The notes: generated by a model from the letters alone, not told the origin. Positions 12,842 through 25,694 are shown, counted from the first letter of the stretch. The stretch is DNA of 64,000 nt from Pyrocephalus nanus (GCA_038380795.1 CM076268.1:20625001-20689000); one strand, 5' to 3'. A program made the numbers and translations.

Positions 12842-12868
12842 AGTGTGTGTGTATGTGTGTGTGTGTGT
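12842..12868. repeat. (TG)n microsatellite in SORBS1 3' UTR
   Basis: Interrupted TG run on plus, so CA repeats in the mRNA, about 100 nt before the proximal polyadenylation signal. CA runs are known hnRNP L binding sites. Confidence 0.85.
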
Positions 12869-14127
12869 AACTTAAACTGGCAAGAGCAAGAACCAAAAAT
12901 TAACCTCTAAACGAGCATGTTATATACAATCAATATCAACATGTTATTTCGCTGGATAGATTAATTTGATGTTATCCAATCTTAGCAACAGGCCTAAATA
13001 TTGCTGCAAATAACTGGAGGGCAAATCCAAAGCAGAACAACAAACCCATAAATAAGATGCAGGATTCAAGGTATCTCTTGCAGAAAAGAAACAGTAGTGC
13101 TTTGTGTCATATCTGAAAGCCTTTCATAATGAATGTTTTGTGCTAAAACTCTTTATGTGAACATACATGGAACTCCATCATTTAAATAAAAGTGGAAAAA
13201 AATCCCAACCTTTCACAACTGCCTTTTTTTCCCTCCCTTCACTCAATGTGTTTAAATTACTTTTCTATACAAGGTAAGTACATTGTCTGTACAAAGTTAA
13301 ATATACATATTTACAGTCAAACTTCTGAGACACAGAGTCTTCTCTTCCACTGACCTAGGTGGAAGACAAGCCTACTTGATTTCAAACCCAGGAGCATGGC
13401 TAGTTTATCAAAACATTGCAAGTCGTGCTAACAGTTAGTTGTAGTTACTCTTAATAAATCTGTATAAAAGCATCAGCATAAAAATAGGCATTTTATATTA
13501 TTAAATACGGCTTATGACAAAATAGCAATCTAACCCTTTGCTATTTGTACGGTAATTGTAGGAAGCAGAGTCTGATAGAACCGGTTTTGTTTATGCTTTT
13601 TCTTAATAACAAAATGTCTATCAAAAGAGTATTCAGAGTGGATTTACAGGCAAGCATCCAGCCAAGCCATGTTATTTTTTTTCCTCAAGGAAATACAAAT
13701 CTATGTAACTGGTAGTGACTGCTGGGAACAGCATTCGAAATTGATTAGACTTTTTTGTATGACTAAGAGGCAGCCAAAATGCATGTTTTATTTGAGACCT
13801 ACCATCAACACTGTAACAAAAAGGAAAAAAAAAAAAGGCACCCTCAGTGATAACGTTGCTCAGATTTAATAGAGCCACTAAGATTTAATGCTGGGAAAGA
13901 AGCAAAACCTTCATCCCAAGGCATATACTGCAAAAAGTGTGTGATCCTTTAGGGCCAGCAACAGGGCACGAGGAGCAGAGAAAGTGAACAACTGTAGGAC
14001 TCAAAACCAGGATTTGCTCTCACGGATGTTCTGCTTATTGGTTCTATTCTTTGTGCAGATAAATGTCAAAGCCAGGCTGATTTCTCTTTAAAAACAAGGA
14101 CTCAGTTCATTTTGATGCACACAATAC

Positions 14128-14149
14128 ACTCACACACACACACACACAC
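14128..14149. repeat. (CA)n microsatellite in SORBS1 3' UTR
   Basis: CA repeat on plus, so GU repeat in the mRNA; GU runs can bind CELF or TDP-43 type proteins. Confidence 0.85.
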
Positions 14150-14806
14150 CCTGCACAAAAGAAAAAAACCTGCAGAGATTGGTAATGTTATTAAAGGGTT
14201 TGGGATTTTTGCCCATTTGCATTATGCTTTATCTGACATCTCTGGATTAAACCAGTCCCAAACTCCTTTTCCACACAGTGCTCTGCAGTTTAACTCTGTC
14301 AGCCATCCTCTGCCTCTGCTGGGTCTTAAGATGCATGACATGAAGTGGAAAGCAGAGCAAAGTGAGTCTTCAGAGAGGCAGAAACTGGGAAGAAAACCTG
14401 ACCTCCCTGAAACTTGCCAATGAACATGAGTGGCTGCGTACTGCCCAAAGCACTATCCTACCTCAACACAAACAAAACCTATACCACATGCTTCCCTGAA
14501 GCCTTCTCAGAGGTAAGTACTCCGTACAAATTAAGATTATCATCAAAACTCTTGCCGAGGAAGGGAGAGGAATACACAAAGGCAGCACTGTAAACTAGAA
14601 ACTGTCTCTTCTTCAGCAAACAAATCACACCCTGACTCCGTGGAAGCAGGGCTACACATTCAACTCAATACTGTACCACATAACCACATCCTCCTAACAC
14701 ATCTCATCTCTTGTCCATTACATTCATAAATTGTCTGTTTCTTCACTGTTTAAAAACATCATCTGGAAAACAATCCCATCACTGGCATAGTGGGATCACT
14801 GTTATT

Positions 14807-14874
14807 TTACAGGTACAAAAGCTTCACGTAGTTGCCTGGGAAGGTGCCGAATTGCCTTGTTCTCCTGGATGTAC
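14807..14874 (-). CDS. SORBS1: SORBS1 exon E26: end of SH3 domain 3 and stop codon
   Basis: The coding part of the last exon gives (G)TSRRTRQFGTFPGNYVKLLY plus L, then TAA at 14,807-14,809 (residues 1491-1512). Human ends GTFPGNYVKPLYL, so the FPGNYV peptide-binding strand is intact and only the Pro before LYL is changed to Leu. The acceptor is CTGCAACAG|GTACATCC. The same exon continues into the 3' UTR. Confidence 0.97.
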
Positions 14875-15673
14875 CTGTTGCAGAATAAAACAGAAGGAAT
14901 CCAGAATAAGAGTGAGACATGCAAGGAAGGCTTAGGGGTTTAAAAACAAAGAGGTAACAACCTCTTCTGCCTGCAGGCATTGATTTCTAATACTAAATAG
15001 GAGTCCTGATCAAAGAGCCTTTTGGTACAGACCAGATCACAATTAGTTCTGCTACTCATCACCTTTGGTCTTCCCTTTTAACAATTAATAAAGTGCTGGT
15101 GAAAGCTCCTATGCCTATAGGCTAGAAGCCAAACTCCTATCATTGTGAGCTAATCTCCATGAAGAAATAACAAGTCTAGATTTGCAGTGTTGAGATGGAG
15201 AACACTGTCCAGACTTGCACTCTTTGAAGGTAAAGGATTTTGCTAAACATACAGTTGAGTCTGTATTTTCAGGGACTGCAACTCCTACCCATGCATTCCC
15301 TTCATCTCCTACTTTGCCACTTTCTGTAACTTGTCATGGCTCCCTCAGCTTTGGAAATGCTACAGAAATCCAGTTTTCTTTGGTTCCCTCTGTTGCTCTG
15401 TCACCTGCGTGAGCAAGAAGGATCAGGAGGAAGAGGGGAGTGGAGATACTAAGAAGATAAAAAAAGGAAAACTAAAGACCTAACAAGGAAAACAAAGGTC
15501 CACCAACCTGCAGCTTAATTTCAATATTCTTGGTGGGAAAAGATAAGAAAATTGTGGAAAAATTTAAGTTGATTTTTTCACCATTTTGACCCCACAAATG
15601 AAAGCAAACTCCAGACATCCTGCAAAATTGCTCATCCCAAAAAGCTCTGCTGACATGCAAGTATCACACTCAC
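14875..15673 (-). other. SORBS1: SORBS1 intron between E25 and E26
   Basis: About 0.8 kb of unique sequence. I see no exon or repeat in it. Confidence 0.8.
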
Positions 15674-15786
15674 CCACAAACCAGCCGTCATCGCATTTCT
15701 CCATGACATCGACAATGTCACCATCCCTCAGTTCCAGCTCATCATCATTCTGAGGAGTATAGCTGTAGAGGGCTTGATAGCTAACT
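15674..15786 (-). CDS. SORBS1: SORBS1 exon E25: main part of SH3 domain 3
   Basis: The 113-nt exon encodes [20 protein letters not shown] and [17 protein letters not shown] (residues 1453-1490). The ALYSY motif, the acidic RT loop and the DDGWFV tryptophan are present. The third SH3 of CAP binds CBL in insulin signalling and SOS in growth factor signalling. The acceptor is GGTTTTAG|AGTTAG and the donor TGTGG|GTGAGT. Read-through past this donor meets a stop after about 38 codons. Confidence 0.97.
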
Positions 15787-16943
15787 CTAAAACCAGAAAG
15801 ATACTCCGTGTTAGCAACTGGATTTCTCTGACACCTCATCAGGAGGAGATGTTTCCCTTCCCCTGATTCCTACTATATGTTGTTCAATGCAGTCTGGACT
15901 TGTGTTTTCCTCTTGAGAGCTGGAAGCCAACTGCATAGAGCTGGCTGTGGTCAAAGGGCCACGGTAGTAAAAACTGTCATGCCTGCACAGTGTGGGATAT
16001 GTGGAGAGCTTCTGTTTCCTCTTTGCCATGTAGTTGTCTGCACAGACTGAAAGAACCAGTCTTCCTAACATGTAGCACCTAGAGACCCTATGAATGCAAG
16101 CCAAAACCTGGATACACTCATTCCTGGCTAAACGAGACATCTGTTCCCTTACCCAGACACATAGGCAGGGCTATGAGTGACCAAATGACAGAGGAAAGGA
16201 CTTTAGAAAAAGATACTGCCTACTGTACAGCACTAAGTTTGCTGGATCAGTCATGGCTGAGGAGGCATGGTGCAAACAAAACCCAAGGTTGAATCCTGCC
16301 CTGAGACAGCACTTGCTCCAGAGGAACTCTGTATTTATTTTACAGGAGCCTTACGGAGTGGAAACAATTAAGTGGGCAAATTTGGGGAAGCTTCAGTCCC
16401 CTGTGGAAAGTGAAAACAGAGCGAATGTGAGACTTTCTGTTCTGCATAAAGGGAAAGCAAAGGCTCCTTTCATGAACCAACTGCCAAGGAGTGTCAGTCC
16501 CCAGGACACAGTGCAGGCTCCTATTCTCACCTGCAGAACAGGCCAACAATGCACCAAGCGGCATCAGTGTCGGGACAGCTCAGTGTACTGTGAGGAGCTA
16601 AGAACAGCAGTGAACACACTGATCACACTATAAGAGTCAGGTGTAGCCAGTGGACATTACTTGTCTCCAGTTTCAAGATACAAAGACATTGAGACTGTCT
16701 CTATAATAGAGGCCCAGTCCTGGATCATGAGGTCATTGTTTCAAGTGCTATACAGACATAAAGGTCACAGTTTGAAACTACACGTTATGATGATATGTGG
16801 CTATTTTTGTTCTTTAAAGCAAATGTGATGTTTCTGCATAATTCTACTTAACTCCTGAAACACTGAAAACTCTCATATCTCCCTATCTTCACCACCAGTC
16901 AGAAATAAGGCCCCTGGAAGAGATGGGAACCAAAAGGACTTAC
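15787..16943 (-). other. SORBS1: SORBS1 intron between E24 and E25
   Basis: About 1.2 kb, unique sequence. Open stretches on either strand show no family resemblance. Confidence 0.8.
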
Positions 16944-17002
16944 ATGTCGCGTGGTGTTTGACTTCGCTCAGGGCTGGCTCCTTGCTGCTGTGCTTGAGGT
17001 TG
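16944..17002 (-). CDS. SORBS1: SORBS1 exon E24: QPQAQQ linker before SH3 domain 3
   Basis: The 59-nt exon encodes QPQAQQQGASPERSQTPRD plus a split codon (residues 1434-1453), against human QPQAQQRRVTPDRSQTSQD. The acceptor CATTTCTCAG|CAACCT sits in a good tract and the donor GACAT|GTAAGT is strong. It enters in phase 0, so it fits after E21, E22 or E23. Confidence 0.94.
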
Positions 17003-20000
17003 CTGAGAAATGATGAGAGATGGTTTATGGTCATTAGTGGTCACCTTGTGGCGAGAGTCAAGAGGCTGAGAAATAGTACTGCAGTAATGAACAGACTTTT
17101 CTGCAATGTTTATGATCTCATTGCAAACAGCTTCCTGCGTGGTAGGCAGCATTGACATCCAAGAACACCCAAAGGACAGTCAACAGGGGGAAGGGAGGGG
17201 AAAATATAGACAAGAAGAGATGGGACATTCCAGTTGCAGCACATAAGTCCAGTAAAAAAAAAAAAAAAAAAGAGTTGTAGATCCAGGTAAATATCCAGGT
17301 AGTGGAGTGCAGAAGGGATCCAGGTGTAAGCATGGAAAAACAGGCAAGATACAGAAGAATTTGGCATTTAGTTTGAAGATTTGTAACAAATATATATGCA
17401 TATATTTTTAAAAGCAGCAGCATAAGAGGTTGCAATTAGTTATGCAGTGGCACCCTTACAAATGCTATGAAGTCAGTTCAGAATGCAAGGTGATGTGGGC
17501 TGCTCCATTCATGCATTTGGCTTCATTTAACTTATACTCAGGGTCTGGCAGCACAATTAGCCCAACTTCTCATTGACTATGACAGTTTTTCTAATTGTTA
17601 AATTCCTTTTTTCTGTTGCAAACAAAACAGTATATGCAGATAGATAAATGTGTACCTACTTTGCAATTAAAAATAGTTCTGGCATTTTATCTCTACTGAG
17701 GTGTTACTGTCTGGGTGAAGAGTGTCTAGGACTACACATCTGAGTCAAACAAGGGCCTTACCACATAGCTCTTTTCAGACTCTGTGAGATCTGGTCCAGC
17801 TCTCAATGAATGGTGAGAAGGCTGTGTGATCACCAAGCAAATGATAAGGAAGACATTTTAGCAGATGTTACATTGATCAGATTTTAAAAAAAAATGTCAG
17901 TGGAGTGCAGACAAAAGAAAATTAACAACTCTTCCCTCCCCACCCCAACATGACACTTCTTAGACAGCAAGGTCCTTCATTTACTCAAGAGACATTGAGG
18001 CTACAGTAACACAACTGCACTGCAGCACACAAAATGCTGCAAAGAGAAAGATGACAGCAAAACAGGAGCTTAGAGCAGGGAATCAGAGTGGAAGGTTATG
18101 GACACAGCTACAGCCAGAAATGGTACATAGTGTCATATTGCATTCCTGTAGGGGAAAAAGAACAAGGACAGGAGCACATACTTGAGAGCATCAAAACTGA
18201 AAGGCCAAAAGCATGCTGAGAAAAATCTGCTGCTGTTTTTAGAAAAGTCCTCAATGACTTTGACATGGAAGAGAACAGCAAATCGCTTTCTTCTTAAAAA
18301 AAAAAACAGCTCAAGTCCTCAGAATGCCATGTGGCCCCGTCAAAATCACTTCAGCCTGTACCAAGCAGGGATCTGAAATGTTCTGTTGATTCCCACAACA
18401 GGCACAGGAGGACCTGACTGGAAAACCCATCTCCAAACACCACCACCAGTGAAGCTGCTGGACTCTGCCCTGCCTCTTTCCCCAGTCACAACTCTTCACA
18501 GGGACTTGTGTGTGTCCCAGGGCACAGCAAGGAAAATCAGGGTGTTTGAGGATGGAGGTTTTATGAGGAAGGGAAACATCACTGAAAAAGTCACACAGGT
18601 ATCCACAGCCTGGTTTGGCATACTTTTGCACATTCATACACCTACTGAAAGCAAGGGGCATGCTGGGAGTAAATGGGATGTCTGAACTAGTGTACTGCCT
18701 GCAGTGCTACTTGGTAAAGTGGACTGGATAAGACACACAGCATGACCATCCTCTGTGATCATTCAACACAATTTTCAAACAAAATTTCAAAGGTCTAAAT
18801 TGTTATGCTTTCTGTCCACCTCTTTATTCCCTTCAACAGTGCCCTTGAGTAAAAGGCTTGCTTTCTCATGGCAGAAGCGGAAGATAAAGAGGTCTGTGTG
18901 ATACCTTCAGCACAAGCATGCTCAAAGAGTTTGGACAAGTGCAGGGTGATGAGCTCATCCCTGTCTAGTTCCTGTTCTCAAAGCTCCTCTGAACCACATC
19001 TTGGACCTCTGGAGCTGTGCCCATCATTGTATTAAAGCAAACAGTCTCTTTTCTCAAGGACTGTGACCCACTGTAGGCCAACCCAGCCCCACATCAACTC
19101 CTTTGTTGTCAGCTCTACTGTCTGGGGCTGGAATCTGGGATCACTGCCCAAAGAAGCAATGCTCTGTTACCATGTATATTTCTATAGAAAGAAAATTTAA
19201 TGCAACTTGAATGGACTAATTGCAGTGGAATTTGTAATCAAAGTGTTTACTGGAGCCTGAAATTGTCACAGCATTTCTAGAAGTCCTTCCTGCCTGCCTA
19301 TCATCAGCCCTGAAAGGCAAATGGAAAAATTAGAAATTTGAAGTTAATATTGAGCAGACCAACTGGATATAGTGCATCAAATATGACAAGATCAGAGCTA
19401 ACTCAGGTGGTTAAGTAGCTGGGGAAATCAATTTCCAGCTGTAAGAATGATTTTTTTTTCTTTTATTCAAGAAAGTGCCTCTCAACTCCATACTAATAAA
19501 TTGACAGCTGGAATTGCTCCACGAGCTCCTAAGACCACATGGTCCATTTCCCATTGATTACTTGTGACCTTCCTGACCCACTTTTCCTCCTGAAAGCATT
19601 AATAACTATGAATTAAATTAGTTATTTGAGAGCTAAAAATTGACACTACCTCTGAATGCTCCATGGTGCAAGCTTGTATGTGTATAACCAGGAGGTGCAG
19701 CCTATCAGCAACAGAACCCTGGCCCCATTCCCTTTCCTGGCAGGATTCTCATAGGAACTTCTATGAGGCAGCTGGGCAGGAGCAAAGGCCAAGCAGTCCC
19801 CTGCCCTCCTAGCAGCTTCCAGTTCCTGAAAGACACATGACAAAGTGGATCCCTCTGGCCTCTGCTCCAGAGATCCAGGCAGCTCCTCCCAAAACACTAA
19901 CTCCTGGGCTACAGCATAGCCCTGCAGTGAGGTGATGAAACACCCCACAGTCAGCAACTATGCAGTATCAGCCAAATAGGATGAAAAACCGACCAGATCA

Positions 20001-23000
20001 AATACTATAATTTTAGCTCGTAAACGTACCGCCCCACTGCTTTAAACAAGTGACCTTGATAGCATGATCTAGCTGGCTTCTTTTTTTTTTTTTTTAAAAT
20101 CAGCCAAACAAACCCTACACTATTCTTACAGGGAGACAGCAGATTAAAGGGAGAAAAAAAGTGTTAAAAGCCCAAATGCTCTTCAAACACAGTTTCAAAA
20201 AGCCTATATACTACCTATGTTGGTGGCTCCTTGTGCCACAGGTGGCTGAGGAATCAGCAAGTGTGGGGCACAGCTCCAAAGTATAAAACACAGAGGTTCC
20301 CCAAAAAGAGTGAGCCAGCCCTGCTAGCAAAACAGAGGGCCCTAAAAGAGACCAAGTATTCGCAACCCATGAGGACACCTCAAGTCCTACCCCTCCAACC
20401 ACACTCTTTGTAAAGACTAAGTGAATAAACTGAAGCGAGTGCTCAAGTCTCTCTGTCTCCATGTCTACAGACTATGTGTACAAATCTGCAGTACACTCAG
20501 TCCTAAAACTCAGCTGACCACTGTTTCCACCTCAAATAGTGTTTGAGGATGGGTCTAAGGAGCACCGCAAGTTTGTAAAATTACCAGAAAAAGGTTCTAC
20601 ATTAAGAGCCTAGAAAAGCTCTAAGGCAGGTTTTAAATATTAGGAAGAGAGGTGACAGAGCTACTCAACAGTGCTCTCCCTGTTCCTAGACAGGTCAAGT
20701 AGCATCAGTGCATCTATCCATTGCAGGTCTCATTTACATGTCTTCTTTCATCCATTTCAGCTGGGAATTAAAGGACTACATGAGCAAGGAGAAACTTAAA
20801 CAGAACAGACTGACAGACAGCCAAGACAGAAAGACAAATTGTTACCCCTCAGAGAAGGGCAAACATCAGCAGTGATGCTCCCACACGTGAATGGAGAACC
20901 ATGAGCAGGGAGGCCTCTCCAGCCCAGGCAAAATAAAAAAGGAAAACCCCTGCACACACCAAGCCCCAGCTCTGGTGAAAGTGAATGGAAAGCTGGCTGA
21001 AGAGCTCTCACAGAGGACACTGAAAAGGCTGCAGAGTGGAGCACCTGACCTGAAGGCTGTCACCGTCAGGGGAAAGACTCCCCAGCCCCTGGATCAGAAG
21101 CTAAAGGCTGTGTCTACAGCAGAAAAATGCATTTCCCATAAGCAGGTACCAACACCTGCTGCAGGCTGGGCAGCTCTGCCTTGGACAGTAAGCACTCAGC
21201 AGAAGCACTGCTGTGCTGAATCTGTGGAGCAACAGAAAACCACTGGAGGGGGGATAAAAGTTTACCTTGGATATGGTGCAAAGTAATTAATATACTAAGT
21301 AAGGGTAGTTGGTCTATACTGGGAAACATGGGGGTCTGAACATACACCTCATATGCTCTCCTCTCTACTGGCCAAAACCACGTGAAATTACTCACCACTC
21401 TGCCGGAGTGGTTTTGTACAAGTGCAAAGGAGCAGACAGGTCCCCACTAACAACCCTCATGCTGCCAGGTGACATAGGGACCTTTGGTCAGTCACTCCTG
21501 CCTTCTCCATCCCACAGCTACAGTCCAGCCCCAGGGCTGAAGCTGTTGCACTGATCACACTGTGCTAGCACCACTGGTGACTGTCTCAGTGTGCTAAAAG
21601 GACCTCAGAGCAAAACGGGAATTAAACTGGAAAATTCCTGTGGGTCTCCCTAAATAAACTGATTTAAAAGATTACATTACTCCTTAATATCATGTTTTTC
21701 TAGAATATTGAAACAAATTATCTGTAAGTTAGTGCTGTGGGGTGGTTCTGTTTTCTTTTTAGTTTGAACTAATAGCAAACAGAAGGAAATTTCAGAGTAG
21801 CTCAAAGAGCCATTGCAATTTATATTTTTACTTAACAGGCAAGAACACAATCCTTACACCAGTCCTGTACCAAAAGGGTCCTTAACTTGCAAATAACCGT
21901 CAGTCAGAATTTTATAACTGGAGAGGCTCTCTATAATGAGAAAGAAAACTAAAATTCAAGATTGTAAAGTACCTCATACACCAGGGATGGACAGTAATGG
22001 AAACAAAACTCAAATGTAATGGCTCATTTCCATGTCTGCTAAGTGCTTTTCTCATTTGATTAAAATCAATCAAGAGGTACTGATTTTTGAAAAGCCTCCA
22101 GGGCATTACCTGAAGTTCTGCTGAAGCCATCAGCCTCTGTATGGGTCACACAGATAATAAGAAGTCATTTGCGATATAAATACCACTCCTGTTCCCTAAA
22201 CAATCATAGATTCAGAGCTGGAAAGAAGGTCAAAACTACTGGATAATGTCACACACAGTTTTAACTTGACACTGACAATGCTATGATTGTCGAGGCATAT
22301 AAAATATAAATATTGACTTGGCATTGACTCCAAAAAAAGGCCACAGGGTCCTATTACAACCAGGTGCAACACCCAAAATAGAACTGTGTGCTAGGCATCC
22401 CTTGGGAGAAACTTCTTTCTCTAAATGCTCTTTCAGACCACATACATCCAGTGTAAGCACCCACAGGACCAAGCAGATCAGGGGTCAGGAGAAAGGCCAA
22501 TACAGGAAACTTATGTGGATTTTTAACATGAAGCAGAACACGTATCCTATTGGACTCAGATATTGAGACTGAAAGGGAAGCAGGAGGTGGTTGTTCAGTA
22601 AAAAGTTGTGCAAGCTCACAATTGGAGGAAAATCAGTAAAGGTAAAAGGAAAATGTCAGGGTTAAAACTATATCTCCCATAAACTGATCAAGAAAAGAAG
22701 TAACACTGGCAACTGCTTCACACTCTCATCTTACACTAGCAGCGTGCTTGGTTCACTGATCAAGCCAAAGATTGCTTCCCCAATACCCATCACTAAAAAG
22801 AGTCCAGATTTTGCTAATTGTGATTTTTCTGTTTCAAATATTGCCATCTTGTGGAAGCTGCCTGGAAGGACTGATGAGGTACCAGCAGCTGCAAGCACCA
22901 CTCATTCTCAGAACCCGGGAACCCCAGCCACACAGTGCTAAGCCTGAGCTGCACAGACCCTACTGCATCCCTCTTTAAAAACATTTGTAGCTTTCACCAA

Positions 23001-23530
23001 TAGAGCTCAGAACCTCTGAATCCTACCTGAGAAGACCAGAACAGGCCCCTGACCTTGTGGATACCAAGTTGTGTATGCCTTATCCCCAGCTCTGAGATGC
23101 TCAAATCCTGAATCCTGATCTCAGGTGGTTAAACAACACTCAAACCAAATTATCTCACGCAACATCATTCCTGCTAAGGAGGCCACCAACACTGCCTTAT
23201 AATGCAACCAAGATGTAGGAACTCAAGGTCAGAACTAAGTAAGCCCTGAGTTAATCTTTTGAAGGAGCAAAAAAGCAGATCCTCAGCTGGTACAAAGGGA
23301 CAGAAACCTGGACTTGAGCTATGTGGATTTGCACCAGCTGAAGATTTTGCCCCTATCTGCTCTTCTGCACAGTCTGGAAGTAAATTTTTTTTTTTAATAA
23401 AAATTCTAAATGAGAGGAAAATTATCTCACTTGTGGAATCAATGAACGGCTAAATAAGCATATGACAAAACAATGGCATGGCATGGAGACAACTCTAAGT
23501 AATGGAACAGTAATCAGCAAAGATGATTAC
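17003..23530 (-). other. SORBS1: SORBS1 intron between E23 and E24 (largest complete intron)
   Basis: 6.5 kb. It contains an 18-A run at 17,254-17,271, a T/A run near 20,080 and a small CR1-tail-like motif at about 22,200-22,292. No convincing extra exon was found, although an intron this large could hide one. Confidence 0.7.
22200..22292. repeat. 93-bp element bounded by 10-bp inverted repeats; possible CR1 tail remnant
   Basis: ACAATCATAG (22,200-22,209) and CTATGATTGT (22,283-22,292) are perfect inverted repeats. In minus sense the left part resembles a worn CR1 3' tail (CCAGCTCTGAATCTATGATTG). It could be two CR1 ends in opposite orientation or a tiny palindromic element. Confidence 0.4.
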
Positions 23531-23647
23531 CTGTGGCTTACTGACTCTGCGTGTAAGTCTGGGAGGTGGCTGTGTTGTGACAGTAGAGGAAGAGAGGGTA
23601 GAGGAAGTAAGAGAAGCAGATGAAGAGAACACTTTTGAGTCTGTAGT
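23531..23647 (-). CDS. SORBS1: SORBS1 exon E23: Ser/Thr-rich cassette
   Basis: The 117-nt phase 0-0 segment encodes 39 residues (1395-1433), 19 of them Ser or Thr, then a QPPPRLTRRVSKPQ tail with a PxxP-like and basic motif. The acceptor TTCTTTTCTTCAAAAG|ACTACA has a fair tract and the donor CCACAG|GTAATC is good. I see no clear counterpart in the human canonical protein, so this is a likely cassette exon called from coding character, splice sites and phase. Confidence 0.7.
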
Positions 23648-24965
23648 CTTTTGAAGAAAAGAAAATTTGGTCAGCTTGGCACACACTCTCCTATCACAAT
23701 CACTGCTAGTGATAAGAGCATCTACCATCCAGTAAATTTGAAGCACACACAGCAACAGTAACTCCATGCAAGGGCAAGTGCAGCTTCTAGTTGGTTTGCC
23801 TGAGCTGACCACCTCATTCTCTTTTAAACATGCAGGTTATGTCTGTGAAAAAATGCTACTAAAACACATCTAGATGGTAAACAGTGCAGTCTTTACACAG
23901 CTCTCAGTATACTTCTGGTTATAATTCAAGCAGAAATCAAATTATTTGTCATAAGATTTCCCAGTGTGAAACATGTCATCTTGGAAACCCTAGTTTCTCA
24001 TTATTTAATGTTGTCTAGATTGGGTATGTCCATCTAGATAAAGGCTTTCGCAGTCCATCCAAGACAGTATTTATAATTCTATGATTTTGATTTCTCCAAA
24101 GTTCCACTCATGGGGGTGCTGTAATATATTTGGGCTGGCTGTAGCCCACAATGGAAACCCCAAGTCAACTGAGAGCTGCAAGGAGAGGCGTATCTCCTAT
24201 ACCAAGACTGAGGGCAAGAAGACAGGTTGTGGAAGCTATGGAGAGTTTCACATGTATCCTTTTATTGTAACATGCGGCTATATAATTGAAAACGCTTGGG
24301 CAGAAGTATCAGTAGGTCTTACTCCCATTAGTGGCTACAGCCTTTCACATTGTTTTAGGACTGCAAAGGTAATAAATGCCACTCAACGCAGAGATAACAA
24401 CAAAGACTCCCTTAGTCAGGCACATCCCAGACTAAGGTTCACTAAATCATAGGCTGCAGGACCAACAGGGCACAGCTTTTGTGATTCTAGGAGCTGGGCT
24501 GATGTTTACAAGGCTTTTCAGCCCTTGGATTTAGAAGGAACAAACAAATTCTATAACCAAAGATGATCCACACTGGAAAATCTCTGAATAGCAAGGAATT
24601 GTCTGTATTCTACAAAGTGAGGTATGCAGGCATGAGGCCTGTGTGATACTTTGATCTGACACATTTGGTAATAGCCACTATCTGGGACAATCATCTCATT
24701 AGACGTGACTGATTGTGTCAGTTCTGCGTTATTACCCATTCTAAAATAATCTTCACTACACTGCTCTGGAGCCCTCTTCTAAAACATTTTGATCTGCTAT
24801 CAAGTGAATGCCACTGGTGACCCCTGGAAGACAGCCTTAGGATCATCAAAATGACATGTGGCAGCCACTGGCTCTGCCTGGCCAGCAGAGCAGCACAAAC
24901 CTCAACACGCCAGTTAAATAAAAATCAGCAATTCAGAGCAGCACACACACATGCAGGAGAAGTAC
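23648..24965 (-). other. SORBS1: SORBS1 intron between E22 and E23
   Basis: 1.3 kb of unique sequence. A lone ATTCTATGATTTT near 24,076 recalls a CR1 tail but no body is attached. Nothing else seen. Confidence 0.75.
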
Positions 24966-25694
24966 CTTCTTTTCCCCGCTTTGAAACTTTCCCAGATCAC
25001 CTTTCCTCATGTCTTTTTTCTCTGTTTTACCTCCCTGAACAATAGCCATTAGCTCCTGACACAACTGGTTGTCCTCAGAGGAACCCACAGGTCTCTTTTC
25101 TGGGCTCGCACGCATGTCTAGTTGGGATGGTTTCAGGCAGCGCTCAACAGAGATCTTGGGAACAGCGTGAGCGCTCTGCTCGGGGTTGCTGCTGCCCTCT
25201 CTAGTCTTTTGGAACCAGGCTTGGCTGCCAGTGGTGTCCCGCTGCTCTGCCAGGATGCTTTCGGGGCTCTCCACTGCCCAGCGAGAGGAGTTAGAGTAGG
25301 TCACGCTGGGAGGAGGGGAGTCAACAAACTTTTCTTCGCTTTGTGGAGTGGCCTGATAGAAACTGTGGGCAGAAGACTGAGGTCTAGATGAGTAAGAGGG
25401 CAATGGGGACTTAGTGGACCTGGGAGTCGAGGAGCCAGAGAGATGAGAATGGTGGAGGCTGACTGTGGGGGAAGGGCTGGCTGCAGCAGAAGGCGAGAGA
25501 TAGTCAGTGTGAGAGAGGGAGGCTTCAGGCGGAGGAGGCAATGGAGGAGTTATGGCAGGAGTGGTGCTGGGAGACACTCCCACGGTCAGAGCAATCCACT
25601 CAGAGGTGACCGCCTGCACCTCTGGAGATAGGGCACGGCGCGCGAAAGGCAAAGGCGGAGGAGTTGGTGTATGGAGCAGCTCAGAGCTGGGAGA
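24966..25694 (-). CDS. SORBS1: SORBS1 exon E22: 729-bp Pro/Ser-rich exon
   Basis: The phase 0-0 exon encodes 243 residues (1152-1394). The anchor ARRALSPEVQAVTSEWIALT matches human SRRALSPEMHAVTSEWISLT. After it come proline-rich ligands (TPPLPPPPEA), Ser-rich stretches and a charged C-terminal part, all strongly diverged from human. The chosen acceptor TCTCTTTCAAG|TCTCCC keeps frame and has a good tract; the nearby CCCAG would shift frame. The donor is AAGAAG|GTACTT. It is probably a disordered, optional linker between SH3-2 and SH3-3. Confidence 0.9.

Larger units (their letters stand above)
12690..14806 (-). other. SORBS1: SORBS1 3' untranslated region (about 2.1 kb)
   Basis: Sequence after the TAA has no coding similarity and is A/T-rich, ending at two polyadenylation signals. 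Its transcript holds two CA/GU dinucleotide runs (14,128-14,149 and 12,842-12,868) and several A/U-rich stretches, which are candidate sites for HuR, CELF or hnRNP L type binding. The cleavage point is inferred, not seen. Confidence 0.7.

Noticed and set aside
15564..15673. Continuation of SH3 domain 3 as [12 protein letters not shown] after E25
   Set aside because: This is intron read past a strong GTGAGT donor; the true continuation TSRRTRQFGTFPGNYV is in E26.
16146..16190. Possible 18-nt microexon before GTAAGG at about 16,150
   Set aside because: The donor is decent but the acceptor and peptide are arbitrary and no phase or homology argument supports it.
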